From: Mycobacteriaceae bacterium
Lineage (GTDB): Bacteria; Actinomycetota; Actinomycetes; Mycobacteriales; Mycobacteriaceae
Direction: 5' to 3'
Assembly (NCBI GenBank): GCA_028726465.1
Contig: JAQYQB010000026.1
Coordinates: 62,001-126,000 of the forward strand
Length of the DNA: 64,000 nt
Of the stretch, positions 1-8,559 are shown one piece after another (the first letter of the stretch is position 1; every line of letters begins with the position of its first letter). The notes under the pieces were generated by a model that had not been told where the DNA came from, searched no databases, and saw nothing but the letters and a program-made list of their open reading frames with translations. A program made the translations under genes and the position numbers.

Positions 1-2069
1 ACGTGCTGGCCCACGGCCACATCCCCGGTGCGGATCAGCGTGGTCTCAGCGACTTTCTTCTTGTTGGTCACGACCACCGGGGTGGTCAGGTCGATGCCGC
101 GCTCGCGCAGGGCGGCCGCGTCCACGCGCACCAGCGGGTGGCCCGGCTCCACCGCGTCCCCGCGGCTAACCAGGACCTCGAAGCCCTCCCCGCGCAGGCC
201 CACGGTGTCCATGCCGATGTGGACCAGCACGTCCAGGCCCTCGGCGCTGCGCACCGCGACCGCGTGCTTGGTCTTGGCCACCATGGTGACCTCGCCGGCT
301 ACCGGGGAGGCCACGACCAGCTCGTCCTCGTTGCCCGGCACGATGGCAAACCCCGGGCCCACCTGGCCGCCCGCGAAGGCCGGATCCGCCACCTCCTCCA
401 GCGGGATGGCCTTGCCCTCGGTGGGCGCGGACAGCTCCGTCATGCCCGCCTTCTCCGGGGACGCGGTCGCGACAGCCGGAGCGGGAGCCGAAACCGCCAC
501 CGGGTGCTCCATCTGGCGCCGCACCTCGTCGTGGACGAACTGCACGTTGGGCCCGATGATGACCTGCACGCCCTTGGCCGAAGGCCGGTATACCCCGGCC
601 ACGCCCGCGGATTTGAGCGTCTGCTCCTCCACCCGCTGCGGGTCGTGCACGGTGGTGCGCAGGCGCGTGGTGCAGTATTCCATCGTGTTGAGGTTTTCCG
701 CCCCGCCGAGGCCGGCCAGGATCCGGGCGGCCTGCGCGGCCAGCTGGTCGTCGCCTTCCGCGCTGTCACCACCGTCTTCCGGCGCGTCTTCCTCGTCGTC
801 GCCGCGGCCCGGGGTCTTCAGGTTGAATTTGCCGATGAGGAAGTAGAAGAGGCCAAAGTAGATAAAGAAGTAGGCCACGCCCATCACCAGCAGCATCCAC
901 CACTGGTTGGCCAGCGGGTTCTGCGAGGACAGCAGCATGTCGAAGAAGCCGGCGGAGAAGCCGAAGCCCGCCGTCCAGTCGAAGAAGGAGGCGATCGCCA
1001 TGGAAATGCCCATCAGGATCGCGTGCACCACGAACAGCAGGGGTGCTGCGAACATGAAGGAGAACTCGATGGGCTCGGTGACACCGGTGAGGAAGGAGGC
1101 CAGCGCGCCGGCCAGCATCAGAGAGCCGACCACCTTGCGGCGCGACGGCTTGGCGCGCAGCGTCATCGCCAGCGCCGCGCCCGGCAGGCCGAACATCATC
1201 ACGGGGAAAAAGCCCGCCTGGTACTGGCCGATAACGCCGATGACCTCGCAGTTGGCGCCGTCCCAGACGCCCGGGCAGGAGGCGGCATCGCTAGCCGCCT
1301 GGGCGGCGACCAGGGTGTCCGCACCGCCCAGGAACTTGCCGATGTCGTTAATTCCGACCACGTCGAACCAGAAGATGGCGTTCAGCGCGTGGTGCAGGCC
1401 GGTCGGGATGAGCAGGCGGTTGGACACGCCGTAGACGCCGGCGCCGATGGCGCCCATGCCCTGGATCCACTGGCCGAAGTTGAAAAACGCGGTGTAGAGC
1501 ACCGGCCAGAGGAAGTAAAAGACCCCGGCCAGCGCGATGGAAAACAGGGAGGTCAGGATGGGCACCAGGCGCCGTCCGGAGAAGAACGCCAGCGCATCCG
1601 GCAGCTTGGTGGCGTGGAAGCGGTTATAGGTCCAGGCGGCGAGCACGCCGACGAAAATGCCCAGCAGCACGTTCGCCGGGCCGACCGCGTCCCAGCCCTG
1701 GGCCGCCCAGTCGAGGGCCTGCTGGCCTTCCAGGGCGGCAGGATCCTCGATGCCGCGGTAGTTGGCCACGGCCTCCGGTCCGACCAGCTTGGTCACGGTG
1801 AAGAAACCGAGGAAGCCCGACAGCGCGGCCGCGCCGTTGGAGTCCTTGGCCAGCCCGAAGGAAATGGCGATGGCGAAGAGCACGCCGAGGTTATCCAGCA
1901 CCGCCCCGCCGGCCTGCTGAAAGACGGAGGCCAAGAAGCTTAAGCGTTCACCTCCCCGGGCGTCGAGGAAATAGCCGATGCCCGTCATCAGCGCCGCGAC
2001 CGGCAGCACCGCCACCGCGCCCATCAGCGCCTTTCCGAGCTTTTGCAGCGGTCCCATGACCTTGTCCAT
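1..2069 (-). CDS. nagE: PTS N-acetylglucosamine-type EIICBA permease (3' end outside window)
   Basis: Membrane sugar permease of the phosphotransferase system. It takes up and phosphorylates an amino sugar, most likely N-acetylglucosamine, using HPr phosphate. Reading the minus strand from ATG 2069 gives 689 codons with no stop before the window edge, close to full length for the family. Domain order is EIIC (about 1-400, several membrane segments; GLHHALN and FMFGLPGAALAM-like stretches match NagE), EIIB (about 440-520, phospho-Cys in CTTRLR) and EIIA (from about 555, phospho-His in VLVHIGMDTV). An AAGGAG ribosome site lies just upstream of the ATG. A glucose-specific EIICBA is the main alternative, but the EIIC sequence looks more like NagE than PtsG. 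Confidence 0.85.
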   Translation of the reverse strand, partial: MDKVMGPLQKLGKALMGAVAVLPVAALMTGIGYFLDARGGERLSFLASVFQQAGGAVLDNLGVLFAIAISFGLAKDSNGAAALSGFLGFFTVTKLVGPEAVANYRGIEDPAALEGQQALDWAAQGWDAVGPANVLLGIFVGVLAAWTYNRFHATKLPDALAFFSGRRLVPILTSLFSIALAGVFYFLWPVLYTAFFNFGQWIQGMGAIGAGVYGVSNRLLIPTGLHHALNAIFWFDVVGINDIGKFLGGADTLVAAQAASDAASCPGVWDGANCEVIGVIGQYQAGFFPVMMFGLPGAALAMTLRAKPSRRKVVGSLMLAGALASFLTGVTEPIEFSFMFAAPLLFVVHAILMGISMAIASFFDWTAGFGFSAGFFDMLLSSQNPLANQWWMLLVMGVAYFFIYFGLFYFLIGKFNLKTPGRGDDEEDAPEDGGDSAEGDDQLAAQAARILAGLGGAENLNTMEYCTTRLRTTVHDPQRVEEQTLKSAGVAGVYRPSAKGVQVIIGPNVQFVHDEVRRQMEHPVAVSAPAPAVATASPEKAGMTELSAPTEGKAIPLEEVADPAFAGGQVGPGFAIVPGNEDELVVASPVAGEVTMVAKTKHAVAVRSAEGLDVLVHIGMDTVGLRGEGFEVLVSRGDAVEPGHPLVRVDAAALRERGIDLTTPVVVTNKKKVAETTLIRTGDVAVGQH

Positions 2070-2108
2070 GGCGCTTTTACTCCTTAGCTTTGTGACAACC
2101 GGGCAGGT

Positions 2109-2597
2109 TTAGCCCCGGTCGGAATACACCAGGGCGGTGGCAATGGCCGCGCGGCCTTCCTTGCGGCCGGTAAAGCCCAGGTGATCGGTGGTGGTAGCGG
2201 AAACGCTCACGGGAGCGCCCAGGATCTCGGTGAGGGTGCGCTCGGCCTCCTCGCGCCGCGGGCCCATCTTCGGGGTCTGCCCGATAAGCTGCGCGGACGC
2301 GTTGCCAATCCGGTAGCCGTGCGCGGCCAAGAATTCCCGGCACTCGGTGAGCAGGCGGGCCCCGGATACGTTGTCGTATTCGGCCCGGCCCACGCCCACA
2401 AACGAGCCCAGGTCCCCCAACCCTGCGGCCGACAGGAGGGCGTCGACCAAGGCGTGGGAGACCACGTCCCCGTCGGAGTGGCCCTCGCAGCCGTCGTCGT
2501 CGGCGAAAAGCAGGCCGGCGATCCAGCAGGGCTTGCCGGCTTCGATCTGGTGGGCGTCGCTAGCGATGCCCACCTTGGGCAGGATCGGTTCGTTCAT
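2109..2597 (-). CDS. ispF: 2-C-methyl-D-erythritol 2,4-cyclodiphosphate synthase
   Basis: Fifth step of the MEP isoprenoid pathway: converts CDP-methylerythritol 2-phosphate to the cyclic diphosphate, releasing CMP. The metal-binding SDAH near the N-terminus, the GHSDGDV segment and the C-terminal [11 protein letters not shown] block are family hallmarks. About 162 residues from ATG 2597, normal for IspF. An ATG four codons upstream (2609) is possible, but [14 protein letters not shown] fits the family better. The start lies inside the 3' end of ispD (38-base overlap), so the two are probably translationally coupled in a carD-ispD-ispF operon. Confidence 0.93.
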   Translation of the reverse strand: MNEPILPKVGIASDAHQIEAGKPCWIAGLLFADDDGCEGHSDGDVVSHALVDALLSAAGLGDLGSFVGVGRAEYDNVSGARLLTECREFLAAHGYRIGNASAQLIGQTPKMGPRREEAERTLTEILGAPVSVSATTTDHLGFTGRKEGRAAIATALVYSDRG

Positions 2598-3327
2598 TAG
2601 GCACCTCAAATACTGTGGGTTCAGCCTCAGATACTACGGCCTGAGCCAACCGCAGATCTATAGGGGTAGTGATTTTAAATGCCATGGCATCACCTGTCAC
2701 AGTCACGACCGGGCAGCCGAACCATTCCATGAGGCTGGCGTCGTCGGTGGCGACGAAGTCGCGAGAATCGGTGGCGAAATAAGCCTCGTTGGCCTGGCGC
2801 AGGGTGGCCAGGTCGAAGCCCTGCGGGGTCTGGACCGCGCGCAGCAGGCTGCGGTCCGGGGTGGAGAGCACCCGGGAAGTATCCGCGGCCGCCACCTCTT
2901 TAATGGTGTCGGCGACCGGCAGGACCGGGATGACCGCCGGCGCCCCGTCGAGCACCTTGCGCACGACCCGGCTAATCATCCCCGGGGGCGTTAACGCGCG
3001 GGCGGCGTCGTGGACCAGCACCACCGCGTCCTCGTGCTCGATGGCCTGCAGCCCGGCCCAGACCGAGTCGGCGCGCTCGCCGCCGCCGGCGACAAAGCGC
3101 AGCGGGATCTCTTTAGCCTGGCTAGCCAGGGCGCGCTCGGCGTGGGCGCGCATGACCGGGTTGATGAGAACGACGACCTCGTCCACCACGGCGGAATTAA
3201 TTATCGCCTGGACGGAGCGTCCCAGCAGGCTGCGGCCGGCCAACTCGACGTAGGCCTTCGGCAGCTCGGCGCCCAGCCGCGTGCCGCTGCCGGCGGCGGC
3301 GACGAGCGCGATAACCCGGCGAGTCAC
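2560..3327 (-). CDS. ispD: 2-C-methyl-D-erythritol 4-phosphate cytidylyltransferase
   Basis: Third MEP pathway enzyme: joins CTP and methylerythritol 4-phosphate. 255 residues, the usual size. The N-terminal nucleotide-binding loop [17 protein letters not shown], the VHDAARA motif and the central TPQGF are all present. It starts with GTG at 3327, sharing one base with the carD stop codon (TAGTG), so it is coupled to carD. The extended C-terminus (about 15 residues past the usual TTPIDLRLA end) runs into ispF. The block matches Rv3581c-Rv3583c of M. tuberculosis. Confidence 0.95.
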   Translation of the reverse strand: MTRRVIALVAAAGSGTRLGAELPKAYVELAGRSLLGRSVQAIINSAVVDEVVVLINPVMRAHAERALASQAKEIPLRFVAGGGERADSVWAGLQAIEHEDAVVLVHDAARALTPPGMISRVVRKVLDGAPAVIPVLPVADTIKEVAAADTSRVLSTPDRSLLRAVQTPQGFDLATLRQANEAYFATDSRDFVATDDASLMEWFGCPVVTVTGDAMAFKITTPIDLRLAQAVVSEAEPTVFEVPNERTDPAQGGHR

Positions 3328-3914
3328 TAGTCTTCGTCGTCGAAGGACAGGTCGCCCAGGTCGACGTCGTCCGTGTCGACGTCGGTGGTCACCGAATTGT
3401 CCTCGATCAGGCCGGCGGCGCGGTGGCGCTCGATGGTGGCGTTGATTTCGTCCATCATCTTGTCCGCCTTGGCGTCATCGACCGGCTTGGCCAGGGCCAG
3501 CTCGCCGACGAGGATCTGGCGGGCCTTGACCAGCATGCGCTTCTCGCCCGCGGACAGGCCGCGGTCCTGATCGCGGCGCCAGAGGTCGCGCACGACCTCG
3601 GCGACCTTGTTGATATCACCGGAGGCCAGGCGCTCCTGGTTGGCCTTGTAGCGGCGAGACCAGTTGCCGGCCTCTTCCACGTCCTCCTCGCGCAGGACGG
3701 AGAAGACCTTTTCCAGGCCTTCCTTGCCCACCACGTCGCGCACGCCGACCTTCTTGGCGTTCTTGGAGGGCACGCGGACAACCAGGTCGGACTGGTTGAT
3801 GTGGAGCACCAGGTACTCCAGCTCTTCGCCGCCCATCACGCGCTGCTCGATGTCTTCGATCACCGCGGCGCCGTGGTGCGGGTAAACAACCACCTCTCCG
3901 ACCTTGAACTCCAT
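3327..3914 (-). CDS. carD: CarD family RNA polymerase-binding transcription regulator
   Basis: Global regulator that binds the RNA polymerase beta subunit and stabilises open promoter complexes. The N-terminal RNAP-interaction (Tudor-like) domain begins [17 protein letters not shown], followed by a helical DNA-binding domain with the conserved [13 protein letters not shown] segment. The C-terminus is an acidic tail ([14 protein letters not shown]), longer than in M. tuberculosis CarD. 195 residues from ATG 3914; the longer upstream frame has no support because the family starts at MEFKVG. First gene of the carD-ispD-ispF unit. Confidence 0.95.
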   Translation of the reverse strand: MEFKVGEVVVYPHHGAAVIEDIEQRVMGGEELEYLVLHINQSDLVVRVPSKNAKKVGVRDVVGKEGLEKVFSVLREEDVEEAGNWSRRYKANQERLASGDINKVAEVVRDLWRRDQDRGLSAGEKRMLVKARQILVGELALAKPVDDAKADKMMDEINATIERHRAAGLIEDNSVTTDVDTDDVDLGDLSFDDED

Positions 3915-3953
3915 TGCCACTCCTTGCTCGATTGTTAAAGAGGTACCCCTAAA

Positions 3954-3968
3954 GCCTGCCTGGCAGGC
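3954..3968. promoter_or_regulatory. 15-bp palindrome in the carD leader
   Basis: Perfect inverted repeat GCCTGCC-T-GGCAGGC. It lies about 14-28 bases downstream of a minus-strand -10 box (TAGAAT, 3987-3982), so near +6 to +20 of the predicted carD transcript. Position and symmetry fit an operator or a small leader hairpin. The binding factor is unknown. Confidence 0.5.
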
Positions 3969-3981
3969 ACATAGGACAAAT

Positions 3982-3987
3982 ATTCTA
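3982..3987 (-). promoter_or_regulatory. -10 box of the carD operon
   Basis: TAGAAT on the minus strand, a close match to the actinobacterial TAnAaT consensus, about 70 bases before the carD start. It implies a leader of about 60 bases. No clear -35 was assigned. Confidence 0.5.
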
Positions 3988-4169
3988 CCACGCGCCACCT
4001 CCCCCGGCGCCGGCCGGCCACATCCCCCAAAAGTACACCCCCAATTGCCCTCCCTAGAGCGGGGGCTAGGTCACGTTGAGGTCGAAAACTGTGTACTTGG
4101 TTGGAAAAAATACTAGGCTTGATGATCGACAAATCCCTGTGATCTTTAGTTGATGGAGGACAACCCAAA

Positions 4170-4760
4170 GTGAAGTCCCTGAAGTCTGCCGCCCGTCGCG
4201 GTGTCATCGTTTCGGTTACCGCTGCGTCCGCGCTGGCGCTGGCTTCCTGCTCCGCCGGCCATGTCACCCAGACCGCCGACCAGGTCGCTGCCGTTGACGG
4301 CTCCGAAGCTTCCACCGAAGATGGCCTGATTGCGGTGCGCGACGTGACCATCCTGGTCGAGCCGGACAACCAGCACGCCTCCCTGAAGTTCACCGCCGTG
4401 AACCAGGGCTACGAGGACCAGGCAGCCGAGCTGGAATCCATCACCGTGGACGGCCAGGAAGTCCAGCTGCAGCCGGCTTCCGTCGAGCCGATCAACCGCG
4501 ATCAGCGCCTGGTGGGCGACTCCCAGGAGAACCTGGACAACATGCCGCAGGCTGAGTCGGACGACATCCAGTACGTCGCCACCACCATGCAGGATGACGA
4601 CTTCGGCTACGCCGGCCACCGCACCGTGGTCTTCCAGTTCTCCAACGGCGACATCGAGGTCAACGCCACCGTCGCCGCCTCCCAGAAGGAAGCCGGCAAG
4701 TACAACCGCGACGTCGAGTCCACCGAGGGCTACACCACCGAGGAGCCCTCCGGCCACTAA
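4170..4760 (+). CDS. lpqE: LpqE-like secreted lipoprotein
   Basis: Predicted lipoprotein of 196 residues. The N-terminus has basic residues, a hydrophobic stretch and the lipobox LASC with acceptor Cys27. The mature part is acidic, with no enzyme motif that I recognise. Position between carD (divergent) and radA is that of Rv3584 (LpqE) in M. tuberculosis, the basis for the symbol. GTG start at 4170 is preceded by GGAGG (4155-4159). A hairpin terminator follows, so it is probably transcribed separately from radA. Function unknown. Confidence 0.8.
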   Translation: MKSLKSAARRGVIVSVTAASALALASCSAGHVTQTADQVAAVDGSEASTEDGLIAVRDVTILVEPDNQHASLKFTAVNQGYEDQAAELESITVDGQEVQLQPASVEPINRDQRLVGDSQENLDNMPQAESDDIQYVATTMQDDDFGYAGHRTVVFQFSNGDIEVNATVAASQKEAGKYNRDVESTEGYTTEEPSGH

Positions 4761-4779
4761 GCGCTAAAACTCCTCATCT

Positions 4780-4806
4780 CCCCTGGCTACGGCCGGGGGT
4801 TTTGTT
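4780..4806 (+). terminator. Rho-independent terminator after lpqE
   Basis: Stem CCCCTGGC / GGCCGGGG (one T-G wobble, TACG loop) followed by GTTTTGTTGT. Lies 20 bases after the lpqE stop and before radA. Confidence 0.75.
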
Positions 4807-4835
4807 GTCTCTGCGGGAATGTCCGGGGTGTGTTT

Positions 4836-4847
4836 TAAGCTAGGGTC
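4836..4847 (+). promoter_or_regulatory. Possible leaderless promoter of radA
   Basis: TAAGCT (4836-4841) lies six bases before the radA ATG at 4848, with no ribosome-binding site between. Transcription would begin at or next to the A of the start codon. Confidence 0.4.
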
Positions 4848-6209
4848 ATGGCAAAGAAGCAGCGTCCCATCCACACCTGTACCGAGTGCAACTACGTCTC
4901 CCCGAAGTGGCTGGGGCGCTGCCCGGAGTGCGGGTCGTGGGGCACGTTCCAGGAATCCACGCCGGTCAGCCCGACGGCCGCGACCGCCAGCAAGCCCCAA
5001 GGGCTCACCCCGTCCAGCCCGGCGCAGCCGATGACCAAGATCGCCGCCTCGGCCACCCGCACGCGGAAGACCGGCATCTCGGAGCTGGACCGGGTGCTCG
5101 GCACGGGCATCGTCCCGGGTTCCGTGGTGCTCATGGCGGGCGAGCCCGGCGTGGGCAAATCCACGCTGCTGTTGGAGGTCGCCTCCCGGTGGACTCAGCA
5201 GGACCGCACCGCGTTATATGTCACCGCGGAGGAGTCGGCGGGCCAGGTCCGCGCCCGCGCCGAGCGCACCGGCGCGCTGCAGGACACCCTGTACCTGGCG
5301 GCCGAGTCCAACCTGGACGTCGTCTTCGGGCACGTGCAGCAGACCCAGCCCTCGCTCATCATCGTCGACTCGGTCCAGACCATGCAGGCGCCCGGCGTGG
5401 AGGGCGTGGCCGGCGGCGTGGCTCAGTCCCGGGCCGTGACCGCGGCGCTGACCACGCTGGCCAAGTCGACGGGGATCCCCATCCTGGTGGTCGGCCACGT
5501 CACCAAGGACGGCAACGTGGCCGGGCCTAGGGTGCTCGAGCACCTCGTCGACGTGGTCTTGAACTTCGAGGGCGACAAGCAGTCCAGCCTGCGCATGCTG
5601 CGCGGCATGAAGAACCGTTTCGGCGCCACGGATGAGGTCGGCTGCTTCGAGCAGACCGCCACCGGCATCCGCGAGGTCGCCGACCCGTCCGGCCTCTTCC
5701 TCTCCCACCGCGGGACCACCCCGGACGGCTCCGCGGTGACCGTGGCCATGGACGGCGTGCGCCCCATCCTGGCCGAGGTCCAGGCCTTGACCGTGGACCC
5801 GGTGGCCAAGAACCCGCGCCGCGTGGTCACCGGCCTGGACACCAACCGGGTGCCGATGGTGCTGGCGGTTCTGCAGGCCCGGGCCGGGCAGCGCACCAAT
5901 GACAAGGACGCCTACGTCGCCACGGTCGGCGGCGTGCGTATTTCGGAGACCGCCACGGATCTGGCAGTCGCGCTGGCCACGTGGTCCTCCCTGCACGAGC
6001 AGCCGCTGCCGCCGCGCACCGTCGTTATCGGCGAGGTCGGCCTGGCGGGCGAGCTGCGCCCAGTGCCCAACCTGGCGCGCCGGCTGAGTGAGGCCGCCCG
6101 GCTGGGCTATGAAAGCGCCATCGTCCCGGCCACGAAGAACTTGGAGACCAACCTGCAGGTGCGCCAGGCGCAGACGCTACGGGAGGCGATCGAGCTGGTC
6201 AGCCCCTAG
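4848..6209 (+). CDS. radA: DNA repair protein RadA
   Basis: RecA-like branch-migration ATPase (Sms) acting in recombinational repair. 453 residues with the full family layout: N-terminal C4 zinc finger (Cys11, 14, 25, 28), Walker A GEPGVGKST at about residue 100, the RadA-specific KNRFG motif, and a C-terminal Lon-protease-like domain (VGEVGLAGELRPV). The stop TAG lies in a CTAG shared with the stop of the convergent gene. In M. tuberculosis radA is followed by disA; here no disA intervenes. Confidence 0.96.
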   Translation: MAKKQRPIHTCTECNYVSPKWLGRCPECGSWGTFQESTPVSPTAATASKPQGLTPSSPAQPMTKIAASATRTRKTGISELDRVLGTGIVPGSVVLMAGEPGVGKSTLLLEVASRWTQQDRTALYVTAEESAGQVRARAERTGALQDTLYLAAESNLDVVFGHVQQTQPSLIIVDSVQTMQAPGVEGVAGGVAQSRAVTAALTTLAKSTGIPILVVGHVTKDGNVAGPRVLEHLVDVVLNFEGDKQSSLRMLRGMKNRFGATDEVGCFEQTATGIREVADPSGLFLSHRGTTPDGSAVTVAMDGVRPILAEVQALTVDPVAKNPRRVVTGLDTNRVPMVLAVLQARAGQRTNDKDAYVATVGGVRISETATDLAVALATWSSLHEQPLPPRTVVIGEVGLAGELRPVPNLARRLSEAARLGYESAIVPATKNLETNLQVRQAQTLREAIELVSP

Positions 6210-6931
6210 GACAGGTTGAAGGTGTGGGCCGCCGACGGGTTGTCGCCGATGACGGCGTGGAGGTAGTAGCCGCCCGGCTCCACGGCGGAGCGGTTGTTGC
6301 ACTGCTCCGGGGCGGAGGTCTGCCGCGACCAGGTCGCCTGGAAGTGGCGCTTCTTGCCAGACTCGAAGGTCTGCTTGCCTTCCTGCACCGACGGGTAGCA
6401 GTCTGTGTCCGCCCACATCCGCTGGTTGGTGCCCAGGTTGTAGACCTCGAAGCGCAGCTCCTGGTCGTCGAGGTTGATCTTGCAGTCGGCCTTGGTGGGG
6501 TTTTCCACCGTCATGTAGAAGGTGGGCAGCTCTCCCTCACCGTAGGTGGCCTTGTCGCTGCTGGCGGTGATCTCCAGATCGGAGAGCTGACAGGTGTCCT
6601 TAGCGTCGGCCGCGACCGGCTCCGAGCTCGCTTCCGCGTCCTCGCTCTCGCGGGCAGATTCCGACTCGGTCTCAGACTCGGTTGCCGTTTGAGATTCCGA
6701 CTCGGTTTCTGATTCCACCGCGGTCGTTTCGGTCTCCGCTGCCGGGGTTGACTCCGAGGTGGTCTCGGCGGCCGGCTCGGTCGCCTCGTCGTTGCTGGAA
6801 CCGCCGACCATGCTTAGGACCCAGACCAGCAGAACGACGACCACGACGATGATGACCAACGCCGCGACGCGGCGGCGCTGGTAGATCTCGTTGGGCAGGG
6901 GGCGCTTCTGCTGGGGTTTACGGTTAGTCAC
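6206..6931 (-). CDS. Membrane-anchored protein with acidic Ser/Thr/Glu linker (Rv3587c-like)
   Basis: 241 residues: a basic cytoplasmic N-terminus, one membrane helix (about 25-44, VAALVIIVVVVVLLVWVL), a low-complexity linker of Thr, Ser and Glu (about 50-105) and an extracytoplasmic domain with several Cys (CQLSDLEI, ADCKI, TDCYP, EQCNN), probably disulfide-bonded. Position between radA and the carbonic anhydrase matches Rv3587c. I infer a cell-envelope protein whose folded domain is held away from the membrane by the linker. No catalytic motif seen. It ends in a CTAG shared with radA. Confidence 0.75.
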   Translation of the reverse strand: MTNRKPQQKRPLPNEIYQRRRVAALVIIVVVVVLLVWVLSMVGGSSNDEATEPAAETTSESTPAAETETTAVESETESESQTATESETESESARESEDAEASSEPVAADAKDTCQLSDLEITASSDKATYGEGELPTFYMTVENPTKADCKINLDDQELRFEVYNLGTNQRMWADTDCYPSVQEGKQTFESGKKRHFQATWSRQTSAPEQCNNRSAVEPGGYYLHAVIGDNPSAAHTFNLS

Positions 6932-7012
6932 GGCTTATAGTTTATTGCCTTAGCAGCGGCGACGGCTGGCACCTTCAGGGGTGTGTCTTCGATTGGCCGG
7001 CGGTTTCGCAGC

Positions 7013-7639
7013 TCAGTCCAGCCCGTGGGTCACCAGGGTCTCGACGGTGGAGTCCTCCAACAGGTAGCGGGCGCCGACGACGCCGACGGTCCCCTCCTCG
7101 ACCTTGTGCTGCAGGACCGAGAGGCTAGCCACGAGCTGATCGACGGTCTCGCGCACGTGCTGGCGTTCGTAGTCGTCGGTGCTCGAGCTGCCGGCGCGCT
7201 TGGACTTCAGCGTCGACAGCGCGACTTTCTCGATGATCGCGCGCTGGAAGCCGGCGGGTAGCTCGGCGTGCTGGTCCACCACCGCGGCGGTGGCGGCGAC
7301 CGCGCCGCAGGACTGGTGGCCCAAGATAACCACCAGGTTGCAGTTCAGGTTCTCCAGGGCGTATTCCAGCGAGCCCTTCACCGCGGTATCCAGGATGTGC
7401 CCGGCGGTGCGGATGACGAAAGCATCCCCCAGGCCCAGGTCGAAGAGGATCTCCACGGGGGCGCGGGAATCCGAGCAGGACAGGACCACCACGCGGGGAT
7501 CCTGCCCGCCGCGCAGGCCGGCCCGCCGCTCCTCGTCGTTGTGCGGGTGCAGCGGAGAGTTGTCGCGGAAGCGCGCGTTACCGGCTTGGAGGGTCTCCCA
7601 GACTTCCCGGGGGCTTTGCTTTTTATCTTTCAGTGGCAT
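7013..7639 (-). CDS. Beta-class carbonic anhydrase
   Basis: Interconverts CO2 and bicarbonate. 208 residues with the complete beta-class zinc site: Cys55 and Asp57 in CSDSR, His108 and Cys111 in GHQSCG. Corresponds by position to Rv3588c (CanB). It is divergent from mutY, with 50 bases between start codons. A perfect TATAAT lies seven bases before the ATG, predicting a leaderless transcript. Confidence 0.95.
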   Translation of the reverse strand: MPLKDKKQSPREVWETLQAGNARFRDNSPLHPHNDEERRAGLRGGQDPRVVVLSCSDSRAPVEILFDLGLGDAFVIRTAGHILDTAVKGSLEYALENLNCNLVVILGHQSCGAVAATAAVVDQHAELPAGFQRAIIEKVALSTLKSKRAGSSSTDDYERQHVRETVDQLVASLSVLQHKVEEGTVGVVGARYLLEDSTVETLVTHGLD

Positions 7640-7689
7640 GGCTCAAATTATAGTCCTGCGCACCGCTCCTATTAGACTCCTGCACAGAT
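7640..7689. promoter_or_regulatory. Divergent promoters for carbonic anhydrase and mutY
   Basis: Minus strand: TATAAT at 7652-7647, seven bases from the carbonic anhydrase ATG (leaderless). Plus strand: TAGACT at 7673-7678, 11 bases before the mutY ATG, giving a leader of only about five bases. Confidence 0.6.
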
Positions 7690-8559
7690 ATGGATACTGG
7701 TGCTTTGCTCGAATGGTTCGCCCACGCCCGCCGGCCCCTGCCCTGGCGGGAGCCGTCGACCACCGCGTGGGGCGTCCTAGTCAGCGAGGTCATGAGCCAG
7801 CAGACCCCGGTGGCCCGCGTCGCGCCCGTCTGGCAGGAGTGGATGCGCCGCTGGCCCACCCCCACCGATTTCGCTGCCGCCAGCCGGGACGAGGTCCTGC
7901 GCGCCTGGGGCAAGCTAGGCTACCCCCGCCGCGCCCTGCGCCTGTGGGAATGCGCCCAGGTGGTCCGCGACGAGCACGGCGGCGAGGTCCCCGACGGTGT
8001 CGATGATCTGCTCAGCCTGCCGGGCATCGGCGACTACACCGCCCGCGCCGTGGCCTGCTTCCACTACGGCCACAACGTCCCGGTGGTCGACACCAACGTG
8101 AGGCGCGTGGTCGAGCGGGCCGAGAACGGCAATTTCTTAGCCCCCAACCCTTCCAAGAAGGAGCTCGCCCAGGTCGCCGAGCTCCTGCCGGAGGACAATG
8201 GCCCCACCGTCTCCGTGGCCCTGATGGAGCTGGGCGCGCTAGTCTGCCGCGCCAAGTCCCCAGACTGCCCCGCCTGCCCGTTGAAGGAGTCCTGCGCCTG
8301 GCAGGCCGCCGGCTGCCCCAGCCCGAGCGCCGAGGAGCTGACCAAGGCCAAGAAGCGGGTCCAGAAATTTGCCGGCACCGACCGGCAGGTGCGCGGCAAG
8401 ATCATGGACGTGCTGCGCGCTGCCGATGCCCCTGTCCCCCAGGCCGACATCGACGTCGTCTGGCCGGACGCCCCGCAGCGCTCCCGGGCACTGGCCTCGC
8501 TTCTGGCCGACGGCCTCGCCGAACAGGACGAGCAGGGCCTTTTCCACCTGCCGCGCTAG
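7690..8559 (+). CDS. mutY: A/G-specific adenine glycosylase
   Basis: Base-excision repair enzyme removing adenine mispaired with 8-oxoguanine. 289 residues. Shows the catalytic Glu in SEVMSQQT, the helix-hairpin-helix LPGIGDYTARA, the catalytic Asp in VVDTNVRR, and the four-Cys iron-sulfur loop CRAKSPDCPACPLKESC (C-x6-C-x2-C-x5-C). The C-terminal recognition domain is shorter than in E. coli, as usual in actinobacteria. Its stop shares a CTAG with the convergent exporter gene. Confidence 0.95.
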   Translation: MDTGALLEWFAHARRPLPWREPSTTAWGVLVSEVMSQQTPVARVAPVWQEWMRRWPTPTDFAAASRDEVLRAWGKLGYPRRALRLWECAQVVRDEHGGEVPDGVDDLLSLPGIGDYTARAVACFHYGHNVPVVDTNVRRVVERAENGNFLAPNPSKKELAQVAELLPEDNGPTVSVALMELGALVCRAKSPDCPACPLKESCAWQAAGCPSPSAEELTKAKKRVQKFAGTDRQVRGKIMDVLRAADAPVPQADIDVVWPDAPQRSRALASLLADGLAEQDEQGLFHLPR

